NCBI GenBank assembly: GCA_004194705.1
Contig: SADC01001249.1
Span: 17,887 to 81,886 of the forward strand
Source: Ditylenchus dipsaci
Taxonomy: Eukaryota; Nematoda; Chromadorea; Rhabditida; Anguinidae
Length of the DNA stretch: 64,000 nt
Direction: 5' to 3'
Part shown: positions 30,627 to 41,621 of the stretch, in pieces
Layout of the letters: every line of letters begins with the position of its first letter
Numbering within the stretch: position 1 is the first letter of the stretch
The notes under the pieces: model-generated
Told to the model about the DNA's origin: nothing
Database searches by the model: none
The model's input: the letters and a program-made list of their open reading frames with translations, nothing else
Program-made: the position numbers and the translations under genes

Positions 30627-33148
30627 GGCGCTACCCAGGTTTATTAATTAGAAGTTATAATAAAGTACTGTTTCGAAAAAGTCAAAGTTTATAAAAAAAT
30701 GGTTTCGTTAAAAACGGGTTTGAAGAAAAAATGTTTTCGATAATAGACATTTCGCAAACAAATGTTTTGCTAAACAAATAGTTTCTTTAAATCAGAGTTC
30801 TCAAAAGACAAATTTTAAATTTATTCCAATAACGTCAAGAGTAATCAATTTCCACATCAAATCACCCCATTTTATCGCAAACATTACAAGTTACTTGAAA
30901 TACAGTAAAACACTTTAGAATTACCGAAATAATATCAAACAACCCTAAAGCACTTCAAACATTTCTAACCAAATCAACTACCGAACTACACCAAATAAAT
31001 TCAAATCATTCCAAACTACCCTAAACCACCCAAACCACCCAAACCATCCTAAACCACTCGATTGAACAATTCCCAACGCATAACCAAATTACTTCAGAGA
31101 ACTTTCATAAGACAAATTTATTAAGTACAACATAAATAACATCAAGTATCATCAATCGCAACGATATAACAATGCTTCTGTAAATAATCTCTCAATTATT
31201 TCGATCATAATTCACTGATATATTCTTAACCCTGATTGACCTTCGCTTGTCTGCCTGTTTCAGTTTCATTGAACCACCACTCTCCAGATTGATAAGATGC
31301 GCTTCTTGGATGCCGCATTCTTTTCGCAGACCGTAAATCCATTTCCAGAATTTTGGACGACTGTCGTCTTCAGTAGCGAGATTGCTGCGCATCGCCCTGT
31401 GCCAAGCTTCCAGAGAATTTGTCGTCTTTGCCTTGCCTTCTTTCGCCAATTCATAGCAGTTCCAGAGAGATATTGGAAAGCGAGGATCGCATCTGACAGC
31501 ATTGACCATTCGCCCGACCCAGACTTTTTCGAAGTAATCATAGAAAGCCCTTTCTCTTGTTCCCACTGGAAACTTGTGTGATCCGTCTGGATTCCAGGTG
31601 CACATAGCTGTCACGGCAACAAATGCTTCGACGATGTCCGGAACTGGCACATAGACCAAAGCCTTCAGCATACGAACGAGCCTGTTGAAATCAGTACCTT
31701 CTTTGTATCTTCAAATTAATAAGACATGTATTTGGGAAAAATCGATTTAAAAATATTACCTGCGCATTAAACGGAGTTTGTTAATTCGTCGAATCAAGCA
31801 TTGAGAGAAGTGAAAGTGACAACCGTGCAGTTTAATCATTGGAAACGCTTCACGGAGTGCAAATACTAGAGACGCTTCATAGTCGACGTGGCACTCTTGA
31901 ACTTGGACAAGCGGAATGACTCTTCTCTTGAGCTGAATGAACATGTACCTGTAGCATCCAACAGATTTCTTGGGCAAGATCACATGTAGACACGGAATGA
32001 AAGTTTCGCCGACTTTGGCATGAATTGTTAGCAATTGCTTCCACCCAACGGAACGAGATCAAAAGTGCCATCCAGGCCCCAGAATGTAGCATTAGCCAAA
32101 CACTGAAAACTGTCAATAAGGCGAACTAACGGATGACAAAAACGAACCCGCAAAAGACGAGCAGTACTGAAAGCAATTAGTCTTATTGCACCCAGTCCTG
32201 AATCAAAGACTACAAACGGCTCATTTTCATAATTCTTCAGTTCTTCAGGAATAATCAACGTCTCGGGTGAGCAAGGCATGTTCGATTCCAAACTATTTCT
32301 ATGGTAGTAAACGAGCCGGCTTACATTGTGCTGAGTGATTCTGGCCTTCGCTTCCACAGACGATCCTTCCATTACACGAGCAAAGATCTTTCTAGCGGCG
32401 TCCTGAAAATTTTAATTATCATTTTGTCGGTCTCCTAACATTTTTTTTAACTTACCCCACTTTGCCGAGCCAACACGGGTATCTGAGTCATGATTCTTCT
32501 TATTTCGATATCCACCTTTCGGTCACATGCGAGTGCTCCCCATCGCTTTTTCCCGACACACTGATTCAAGTCATTTGTTTCGAACTGCATCTTGCATCCT
32601 TCATGATTCTTTGAAACAGAGCCAATGAGTAGTTTGACTTCCATCCCTCCGACTGAATGTATAAGTGTCACCTTAAATGGAGAAACTACTTAAGTTCTGA
32701 CAAAATATTCAATTACCATCGTATTCTAGCATCCTCTTCCCAAATTTGCTTGTCACGTACTGAAAGTGAATGTCGGGCATTGCTGTAGCAGACCTTTTCT
32801 TGGCTCTTCCTTGGACTACAGGCGGTTCTTCTTCATCCACGATTTCTAACGCTTGCTGACCTTCATCATCGCTGAACTCGTATTCTGTCGACTGATCTTC
32901 ATCGCTAATACCATCCATGGCTATCTGAAATGACGAAAAGAAAAAAAAAATTTTAGAAAAATCGGTAATTTTTTTGAAGCAGTTTTTTAGTCAAATGTGT
33001 ATTTCTTAAATATATATTCGTCAAACACATTCTTTTTAGAAACGGTCTTTCTTCAAACCCGTTTTTAACGAAACCATTTTTTATAAACTTTGACTTTTTC
33101 GAAACAGTACTTTATTATAACTTCTAATTAATAAACCTGGGTAGCGCC
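30627..33148. mobile_element. Mutator-like (MULE) transposon with long TIRs and TSD
   Basis: Ends GGCGCTACCCAGGTTTATTA at left and its exact inverse at right. The arms stay nearly identical for over 100 bp. AAAAGCAC is present on both sides (30619-30626, 33149-33156), an 8-9 bp target duplication typical of Mutator. The only gene inside encodes a MULE transposase on the minus strand. The high arm identity suggests fairly recent insertion. Confidence 0.9.
31192..32918 (-). CDS. MULE transposase, one frameshift
   Basis: Minus-strand exons: 32918-~32713, 32671-32456, 32402-31760 (with a frame change at about 32041-32046) and 31708-31192. Acidic N-terminus (DEDQSTEYEFSDDEGQQALE). The middle has FWGLDGTFDLVPLG followed, one base out of frame, by KQLLTIHAKVGETFIPCLHV, the first catalytic Asp region of MULE transposases. 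VDYEASLVFALREAFP and HGCHFHFSQCLIRRI give the second Asp and the conserved C-x-x-H-F core. TNSLEAWHRAM supplies the last Glu. One base too many or too few in the GG/CCC run breaks the reading frame. The exon 1/2 junction phase is also unclear. Probably recently active, but inactive as read. Confidence 0.85.
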
Positions 33149-33419
33149 AAAAGCACCGCTCTGGCTTTTTTCGCCTCAGAAGGTCCCAATTTTTTGTTCG
33201 CTAACTTTTCCTTGGGCCTTGCCGATTTCAGGTGACCCGAAAGATGAGTTGTTGATCTACTTTTGGCAGTCTAAGCTCTTTCCCACAAGTGAAAATAGTC
33301 TTTCCACCGACTTTCTTAAACGATTTCCAAACTTCGCTTGGCATTTTTCTAAAACAAGAAAAATTCACCATTACATTCTTTTTTGTGTGCTGCAAGTTCC
33401 AAACTATAACTCGAAAATA

Positions 33420-33670
33420 AGCGCTCAAAATTCGAAAGCATAATTCGAAATTTTTTTTCGAGCGCTCGAAATTCGAAAGCATAATTCGAATTTTTTTTTC
33501 GAGCGCTCGAAATTCGAAAGCATAATTCGAATTTTTTTCGAGCGCTCGAAATTCGAAAGCATAATTCGAATTTTTTTTCGAGCGCTCGAAATTCGAATTT
33601 CCGCTCGAAATTCGAAATTTTTCGAACTTTCGAGCGAAAAGTTCGAAATCGAGCGCTCGATTCGACAACC
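33420..33670. repeat. AATTCGAAAGCATAATTCGA tandem array
   Basis: Four units of about 45 bp, each containing CGAGCGCTCGAAATTCGAAA, end in ATTCGACAACCCTA, which looks like a hAT-type terminal sequence. The minus ORF across it (NSNYAFEFRALEK repeats) is an array artefact. Confidence 0.75.
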
Positions 33671-34384
33671 CTATATATAAGTACTGATGACGAAAAGAGG
33701 TGACCAAAACAAAAAAATGCGCTAAAATTTTTTCTCGATTTTATTCATTCTGATGACAATTTAGTCAAAAAGATTTTTAAAACTAGCTTCTGCCACCTAA
33801 AATCATGTTTTCTACACATTTCATGCCTGAAATACTTGAAAAAGTACTTTGATTTTGGCGGTTATGCAATATCAAAATTACTTGTGTCTGAGGTGATAAC
33901 TGTAGAAAGGAATGGTGTGGAGCCACATCTCTAGTAGATATTTTCTGAACCAACAAATATATAAAAGTTTTCTTTTCAAAAATGATTTTGAAAATATCTA
34001 AACCTGAAAAGATACTATTGATCCTGAAGAAAAGCTAGGATCCATAAATACAAAGACAAATAGACAAAGATATGTAAATACGAATATTATGTGGTTGTCT
34101 GAGCGAATTGCGCACATATCGACACGGATGAAAAGTTTGCTCTGAAAAATAACTATATTATGTCTAAAATTGAAAAAAAAAACCCTCCTTCAAAGGACCT
34201 TGTCCGTTCCTGGTCGTAGCAATTTCAAAGGTTTGAATGCGCGCGAGTTAATTGTGGATCAGTGAAAGTCGGATAAGGACAGAAGCTCGAATGCCCTTCC
34301 CCTCCAAAGAGTATCTTTCTCTAAGCTGTCTTTTTTTCATTTTGACCTATTTCACATCTTTTGCGCCGACGATACCGAATTTAA
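33671..34384. other. AT-rich, no gene recognised
   Basis: No splice-consistent coding exon or clear repeat ends were found. Short ORFs show no family features. Confidence 0.45.
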
Positions 34385-34560
34385 GTTAAGAAGTTTAGGA
34401 TTAGCCCTTAGGCTTGGGGGTAGGCCAGCGTACGGAAGTTGTGACTAATAAAGAGTTTACGCATATTTTCCGGGGTCTGGGACATAAATTTCGGTACTTT
34501 TTATTTAAGTAAAAAAGGTGAAAATCGTTGGGGGAGGGGGGGGATGTTTTCGCTACTAGG
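34385..34560. mobile_element. Family D element, inverted copy
   Basis: Reverse-oriented copy of the repeat at 19202-19454, with TAGGCCAGCGTACGGAAGTT, CATATTTTCCGGGGTCTGG and a terminal TTTTCGCTACTAGG. Confidence 0.7.
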
Positions 34561-34816
34561 TCAAAATTTCAAATAAAATCAAAAACTAAAATTTACAATA
34601 GATAGAGGAATGAAAAGTAGCTAAAGGTTGTGAAATCTTCAGTTATCGATGTTCGTTAAAAGTGGGTCGAGATTGCGTTCGAAAGTGAAGTCCAAAATAG
34701 ACCCGAAACGCAGTCTCTAATAAAAAATCACACAAAAGCGTCGGTACAAGTTTTTATGAAATTTCAAAAACAAAAAAATAAAAAACGTTTCCAATTGAAA
34801 ATTAAATAAATACCCT

Positions 34817-34993
34817 ATTTTCTTTAAAGGGGCATGGTCACCTGTTACAAATTTTGTGCCCGCCAATTCAAAAAAATTTGCCGAATCAATGAACTTCTGA
34901 ACGGCGTTTTCAACTTGGTTTCTAACAAAACTATACCTAAAATAAAATACGGTAGGACAAATTCAAAAACTGGTGACCATGCCCCTTTAATAG
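34817..34993. mobile_element. AAAGGGGCATG MITE (family F)
   Basis: Ends TTTAAAGGGGCATGGTCACC and ...GGTGACCATGCCCCTTTAA. Related ends occur at 48466-48690 and near 42000. Confidence 0.65.
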
Positions 34994-35344
34994 AGCCACC
35001 GGTGGCTTTTTTTATAAGAAAATAAAATGATCAGTTTTGCAAAATATCCACTCTGTCCCAAGGTACAAACCCACAACGTCGAGGGTTGGCTGTATTAGAG
35101 GAATAGGAAATACGGCCCTATCGACCTTTAGAGGGCATCATTTTTAGCTTGGTCCCTCTGTTGTTTTTTATTGAAAAATGACTTGGTCTGCCCTGTTGTT
35201 TTGAAGCCTATATTTTTCCTTGGTCCACCTGTAATTTTTTCTAAAAAGCAACCTTGGTCATTTAAAAAGTTAAAAAGTCAAATAAGTTAAAAATAATGGT
35301 TAAAACGGTAAATTACCGTAATTCACTGGTAAAGTCATAGTTAT

Positions 35345-36320
35345 GTGTAAATCATGGTTAATTCATATTAACTATGTCATGGTTAAGGCGATCATGTTAA
35401 CTATATCGTGGTTAAAGTGATCATATTAACTATGTCATGCTTAAGGCGATCATGTAGACTATGTCATGGTTAAGGCGATCATGTTAACTATATCGTGGTT
35501 AAAGTGATCATATTAACTATGTCATGGTTAAGGCGATCATGTTAACTATATCGTGGTTAAAGTGATCATATTAACTATGTCATGGTTAAGGCGATCATGT
35601 TAACTACATCGTGGTTAAAGTGATCATATTAACTATGTCATGCTTAAGGCGATCATGTAGACTATGTCATGGTTAAGGCGATCATGTAGACTATGTCATG
35701 GTTAAGGCGATCATATTAACTATGTCATGGTTAAGGCGATCATGTTAACTATATCGTGGTTAAAGTGATCATATTAACTATGTCATGGTTAAGGCGATCA
35801 TGTTCACTATATCGTGGTTAAAGTGATCATATTAACTATGTCATGCTTAAGGCGATCATGTAGACTATGTCATGGTTAAGGCGATCATGTTAACTATATC
35901 GTGGTTAAAGTGATCATATTAACTATGTCATGGTTAAGGCGATCATGTTAACTATATCGTGGTTAAAGTGATCATATTAACTATGTCATGGTTAAGGCGA
36001 TCATGTTAACTATATCGTGGTTAAAGTGATCATATTAACTATGTCATGCTTAAGGCGATCATGTTAACTATATCGTGGTTAAAGTGATCATATTAACTAT
36101 GTCATGCTTAAGGCGATCATGTAGACTATGTCATGGTTAAGGCGATCATATTAACTATGTCATGCTTAAGGCGATCATGTTAACTATGTCATGCTTAAGG
36201 CGATCATGTAGACTATGTCATGGTTAAGGCGATCATGTTAACTATATCGTGGTTAAAGTGATCATATTAACTATGTCATGCTTAAGGCGATCATGTTAAC
36301 TATGTCATGGTCAAGGTAAC
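35345..36320. repeat. 29-bp satellite with 58-bp higher-order unit
   Basis: About 33 tandem copies of a 29-bp unit with two main forms that alternate: CATGGTTAAGGCGATCATGT..ACTATAT and CGTGGTTAAAGTGATCATAT..ACTATGT. A third variant (CATGCTTAAGGCGATCATGTAGAC) recurs irregularly. Every unit contains the palindrome TGATCA or CGATCA. It lies between paired CCTTGGTCC motifs (about 35145-35260 and 36380-36410). Confidence 0.95.
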
Positions 36321-36708
36321 TTTAACAAACATGATCACTCTGATCACCATAGTTAAAATAATAACATAACTATAATGGACAGGGAGGACCGAGTGTAATT
36401 TTTCAATAAAATAACAACAGAGGGTCTAATCTAAAAATTATGTGCCCTAAAGGTCAGTAGGTACCGTATTTTTTCTTATCAGCGCAATAAATTAGCGCAC
36501 CAGCGCGCTAATTTTTCAAAAGCCTAAACCTAAATCTGAAAAATTCCGGTTGCTCAACCAAAATCTAAAAAGTGGAATCGGTAGAGCTCGTGGAAGTTAA
36601 TAAAATGCATTAAACAGCTTTGAAGAAAAATTTCTCTGAGCTTAGATATATGCCCTAAAAGTAGGGGGTGTGCGCTTATTAGAGCATCTTAGCATATTCG
36701 AGGAAATA

Positions 36709-36892
36709 CAGTCGACGCTCTCTACAACGACTCTCAAGGGACCGGCTAAACTGAGTCGTTATAGAGAGCGCCGTTATAAAGAGCGTCGTTTTGACGTAAA
36801 TGAGATCGTTCTTGACCGAATAGCTGTCTTTTTCCGGGTCGTTAGAGGGAGCGGGTCGTTATAAAAAGAGTCCTTATAGAGAGCGTCAACTG
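36709..36892. mobile_element. Pogo/Tigger-like MITE
   Basis: Ends CAGTCGACGCTCTCTACAAC and ...CTTATAGAGAGCGTCAACTG, flanked by TA (36707-36708, 36893-36894). Tandem GTCGTTATAGAGAGCG end motifs resemble the Tigger-like element at 22657-23557. A degraded family B copy precedes it (36460-36700). Confidence 0.85.
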
Positions 36893-36894
36893 TA

Positions 36895-38130
36895 AGGTAT
36901 ATTGACTGATGCATTTGTAACAAATTAAAAACATTTGTAAGACTTATTTCAAAGCTGTTTCTAGACACCTAAAAATAGTGTCACAAAAATTGAGGACGGG
37001 AAGCAAGCTCTCCAATTACAAAATCGATTTTAGTGTAAGCATGTGGACAAGCAAAACTTAAACTAAACAGGTAAAGTCCAGTAATTTCCATGATTTAAAG
37101 AGAGGAGGATCTCTTTCACACATCTTTTGTTTTGGCTGCGGAAGGAAAGGAGGGAAAGGTGCTAATAGCACTTAGGTCGTCGCTTCCTCGTCTTATTACA
37201 ATAGAGTAACAACAAATTCCAGGTTTCATCAAAATTCTTTGAACAGAGACATATGGTGATTTTAGGGGCTAAAGTTACCTATACGCCCTAACACTCAATT
37301 AACATTGACCCCTGCCAGTAAATAGCGTGGGGGACCAAGGCACACATTTTTCATTGGTCCCCTGTTGTTACAAAATTTATCTTTTTTCTTCTTTCTTCTT
37401 GGCTCGTACGGATTTTTCTTAAAAAAAATTGTAATTTAAAAAAAATTATTAAAAAATAACAAATCGTAAAACTAGTTTTTCTCGGTTTTTTTTCCAATCG
37501 TATGCTTTCTATATGAAAAAGTGTCGGAAAACAGCTTTTTATAGTTTTTAGCGCATAAAAATCACTGAAGAGGTTTAAAGATGATTCACGAAAAATTAAA
37601 AAATGCGCCATTGCTATTTTGAAGCAAAACAATTTTTTTGACGTAAAACTTAAAAAATAAAAAAACATTTGGGGTTCCTAAAAAGACAAATCCTTTTAAA
37701 AAGTACATTTGGGGCCCTGGCTTAAAATGTTCAGAATGTTTGGAAGTGAACTTTTTTTCATAAATATTATCCCTCCCTTTTGCTTTTTGGTTTAGAATCT
37801 TACTAGTGAGCATCAACGAATCGAAGAACAATGTGAGTAGCGTAAATAAATTTTATTTTCAAGGCTTTTTTTCTTGGAAACCATGGTTAGCTATTGATAT
37901 ATAAAACTGAATTAATTTGTAATTTAATTTGTTTATTTAGAAACTGTTTTTAAAATGTAAAGTAAGTTCGTATGAAAATATTTATTGAACTTTCTCTTTA
38001 AATTATCACATTTTTCCTGTCTCATTACAAAATTAAGGCTTCTTGTAAAATTTGATGCTACTACATAGAACATTTTTTCGGCTTACTTTCGAATCAAATC
38101 GAAAGAAATTTATTCCTATCAATTTTGCAG
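36895..38130. other. Gene-free stretch
   Basis: AT-rich. A paired TGGTCCCC motif is at 37330-37360. A fragment resembling the inner right half of the 26531-26741 MITE (AAAAGACAAATCC...GGGGCCCTGG) is at about 37680-37720. A short match to the chemoreceptor first exon (TTTTTCCTGTCTCATTACAAAA) appears near 38015. No supportable gene. Confidence 0.5.
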
Positions 38131-38131
38131 A

Positions 38132-38369
38132 TATGGCTACAGTCAAGAAAGACGAGCTATGCATTGTTTTCGACCATATTCGTCATTGAGCTCTCGGGTT
38201 CGCGCGAATCAGGCAGCTGTTCGAAGTGGCAAGGCAAACAGTCAGCAATGTGGTTCGAAGAAACTGGCGATTCCTAGAATTGGTTTATCCGGGGCTTTCG
38301 GGGCTTGTCACCCGAAAATTCGAAACGGGCCGCAGCGGGGTTATGACCAATTTTTTTTAAAAATGTTAA
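38132..38369 (+). pseudogene. Degraded Tc1/mariner transposase N-terminus
   Basis: After a TTTGCAG, one frame reads MATVKKDELCIVFDHIRH and stops. A shifted frame then reads IRQLFEVARQTVSNVVRRNW, which has the look of the Tc1/Tc3 paired-like helix-turn-helix (R-Q-T-V-S-x-V-V-R-R). The remainder is lost and no matching TIR pair was identified. Confidence 0.4.
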
Positions 38370-38546
38370 CGTAATTTTGAATCACCCTATATATCGAGTT
38401 TCGACTGTATCTGGATACCGTTAATCTTTTCCTCCAAGCCAAAAAGTTTAGTTTTAGTCAAAAAAAAAATCCGAAATAATGTTTCCGGGCCCTTACAAAA
38501 CCTTTTCTATCCTCCATACTGTCTAAAACTGCCATTTAAGCGGTTA

Positions 38547-41320
38547 AAACCATGGTTCGCAAAAACAGCAAATTTGCTGAAATGCAGCAAAAATAATTGG
38601 CATTGTGTGTTTATTGAAAACAGCAAAATTGCAGCAAAAGTGCAGCAAAATTTTTGCTGCATTTCAGCAAAATTTTGCTGCATTTCTCCGTCTCCCACAT
38701 ATTACGCGTTTTGCATTTTTTCAACTATAATTTTTGCTTTTTTTCTTTCTGCAGTCAGAAAATATATGAAACATCCGTATAACAGCAATACCTAGGCTAT
38801 ATGCAGCCCGTAAAAGTCACTCTGAAAGGGGAGGGAGGGATTTTCATATAAGCATCGGCTAGGTCACAGGTTCAAATCCACCTGGATGCATGACCTATTT
38901 TTCACACCATTTTTCATATTTTATTTTCAAGTTTGGTATGAAAATAATGCTCATCCTCATGGCTATCCGGCGAGACTATCAGTGCATGGTTAAACAACTA
39001 TAACAGCTGAGTTGAAGGCTGAAGCCTACCTGAATCAGCTGCCTCATTTTGTGTTTTTCCTTGATTGGTGTTTTGTATCTTCTTTACAATTACACATTTT
39101 TTATACCAATGTGTAGCCATGATTCTAGGCTATGGCTTATATCTAAGCTATAATAAAGTTGAAAATCGGAATTTAGTAATAAATGAAATTTAAAATCGTC
39201 CAATCTAGGGCCATCCTATTCGTCGAACATACTCTCTTTTCTCTTGATCAAACCTTCGCGAGCTACCAACTTTTTATAGTAATTTTAATGTGAAAGCATT
39301 TATATATTATTCCTCGTGCAACTCTGACTCTAAAAAAGGAACAAAAGAAAGAGATAAGGACAGATTAGAAGGATGATAGCGAAGACGAAGAAGGGATTCA
39401 GAACTTTTCAGACACCTCTTGAGCCTAAAAGCTTCTAGGATTGACTTAGGTTTGGTCTATCAAACGAAAAAATGCTGTAAATCGCCAATCTAAATAGCGA
39501 AAATCTTAAAAAAATTATAAGTTTACCATCACTCACGATCAGTACTCAGGTGGCCCGATCTTCGTAGTTGAGTAGTTGGTGGACCCATGTGGGGGTACCC
39601 AGCTGGTGTTACTCAGGTGAGGGATACCAATATGAGGAGTACCTAGGACGGGAATAACCATGAGGTAGTACTCAGTGGTGGTACCCAGGTGGGGGAGTAC
39701 ACAGGATAGAGCTACGCAGAAAAGAGGTACCAAGGTGGAGTAGTATCGAGTAATCCAAAAAGATTCGGAAAATATTGAAAATTTCGCGTAGGTAGCTTCT
39801 TGCCCCATCGACTTACCCAGGAAAATCGGTGACAGAATTTAAGCTACCTGTAAGCTCTTCTATACGAAACACAAAATATATTATACTTAAACAAATATGA
39901 ATGAGTTGCAGACAAATAAAATTCAAACTTAAACTTTTTTATGATTTTCCGAATTTTTCCAAACCATCCTGTACACGGGAGGGGTACTCAGGTGGGGATC
40001 CCAGTTTGGGTACCAGCAGTCCTTCTTGTCGGATAGACATTAGAATGAGCATTATTTTCATACCAAACTTGAAAATAAAATGGTTGCAGTTTACAATCCC
40101 CCCCCCACAGGGACTGCTCGGATGGAGGAGATAACATCATATTCGTGTTTCTCGACCCCGATTTCATGAGAAAGCCGCGTGTTTTTTTAATTTTTCGAAA
40201 AAAAAATTTTTTTCAATCCACAGGGGGGGTATCATGGTTTTTTAGTCAAAATTTGAAAAATTTAAATTGGCGCCTTTTGAATTTAAAAGGGAATAAGGGC
40301 TGTATTGGGAGGGGAAGGGAATAAAAGGGGGCCACTTTTATGGCAGAACAATATAAAAGTAAATATATGTATTCTTCGACTGCCTCACCATGTTTTTCAA
40401 CTGGGCCGTGGCAAAAACAGACTCTATATGCATTTTATGGTCAAGAGTACTTCTCGGAATCATGTCTAAGGTAAGTGTGTGCGCGCATCTCTAACTCTCA
40501 AGCCCCTGCGCCCCCTTCGGGGGCGCAGGGGCTTGGGGGCTTGGAGTCGAGATGCGCACACCCACATACCTTAGACACAAATCACTCGAAAGTGACTCTG
40601 GATGCATGAAAAAGCATGCATACCAGAGTTTATTTATGCGGTAGGCCCCAGTATTCAAAACTATGTTCAACATCTTCTTGTTAGTGGGCTCTGTGTGATT
40701 AGTGGCCCCTTTTATTCCCTTCCCCTCCCAATACAGCCCTTATTCCCTTTTAAATTCAAAAGGCGCCAATTTAAATTTTTCAAATTTTGACTAAAAAAAC
40801 CATGATACCCCCCTGTGGATTGAAAAATTTTTTTTTCGAAAAATTAAAAAAACACGCGGCTTTCTCATGAAATCGGGGTCGAGAAACACGAATATGATGT
40901 TATCTCCTCCATCCGAGCAGTCCCTGTGGGGGGGGGGATTGTAAACTCAAGCAATAAATATGAAAAATGGTGTGAAAAATAGGTCATGCATCCAGGTGGA
41001 TTTGAACCTGTGACCTAGCCGATGCTAATATGAAAATCCCTCCCTCCCCTTTCAGAGTGACTTTTACGGGCTGCATATAGCCTAGGTATTGCTGTTATAC
41101 GGATGTTTCATATATTTTCTGACTACAGAAAGAAAGAAAGCAAAAATATAGTTGGAAAAATGCAAAACGCGTAATATGTGGGAGACGGAGAAATGCAGCA
41201 AAATTTTGCTGAAATGCAGCAAAAATTTTGCTGCATTTTTGCTGTTTTCAATAAACACACAACGCCAATTATTTTTGCTGCATTTCAGCAAATTTGCTGT
41301 TTTTGCGAACCATGGTTAAA
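38547..41320. repeat. 2.8-kb compound palindrome
   Basis: The outer left arm 38547-38910 is the near-exact inverse of 40965-41316 (GCAGCAAAATTTTGCTGCAT words, GGATGTTTCATATATTTTCTG, GGGAGGGAGGGATTTTCATA, and a tRNA-like CACAGGTTCAAATCC head). 38930-38990 is inverse to 40031-40080. 40082-40335 is inverse to 40690-40945. The loop, about 40335-40690, holds the module shared with 10680-10870. Noncoding throughout. Confidence 0.8.
39540..39760. repeat. GGTACCCAGGTGGGGG degenerate minisatellite
   Basis: Irregular repeats built on GTACCCAGGTGGGG / GAGTACTCAGGTG, with a smaller group at about 39975-40020. The minus ORF across it (GTPHIGIPHL) is an artefact. Confidence 0.6.
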
Positions 41321-41621
41321 ACACGATTTTGGTCAAGTAAAGCTAGTGTACTCCTTTCCCAATTTTTTTTCACATTATTCGGTCCAAAAGTTTCTTTCCA
41401 TTGCCAAAAAGTGACGTGAAAAAAGTAATATTATTAATTGTTTTTTACTTAACAAAATTCATTCTCAGAAAAAAATTAATGTCTTATAACCTTCTAATTT
41501 CCTAATTTGATTCGATTTTAACGCCTACATTTTCTTACCACTAGAATGACTGCTAGAATAGAGTTTTTTCGACAATCCGTCAAGAACTTTAATAGTTTTT
41601 ATAACAAAACTTGGCTAAATA

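Noticed and set aside
33228..33707. 159-residue ORF with NSNYAFEFRALEK repeats
   Set aside because: It reads across the 45-bp tandem array at 33420-33667. The repeats are DNA-level.
35345..36320. CRISPR-like array
   Set aside because: The 29-bp units are directly adjacent with no unique spacers, and the host is a eukaryote. It is a satellite.
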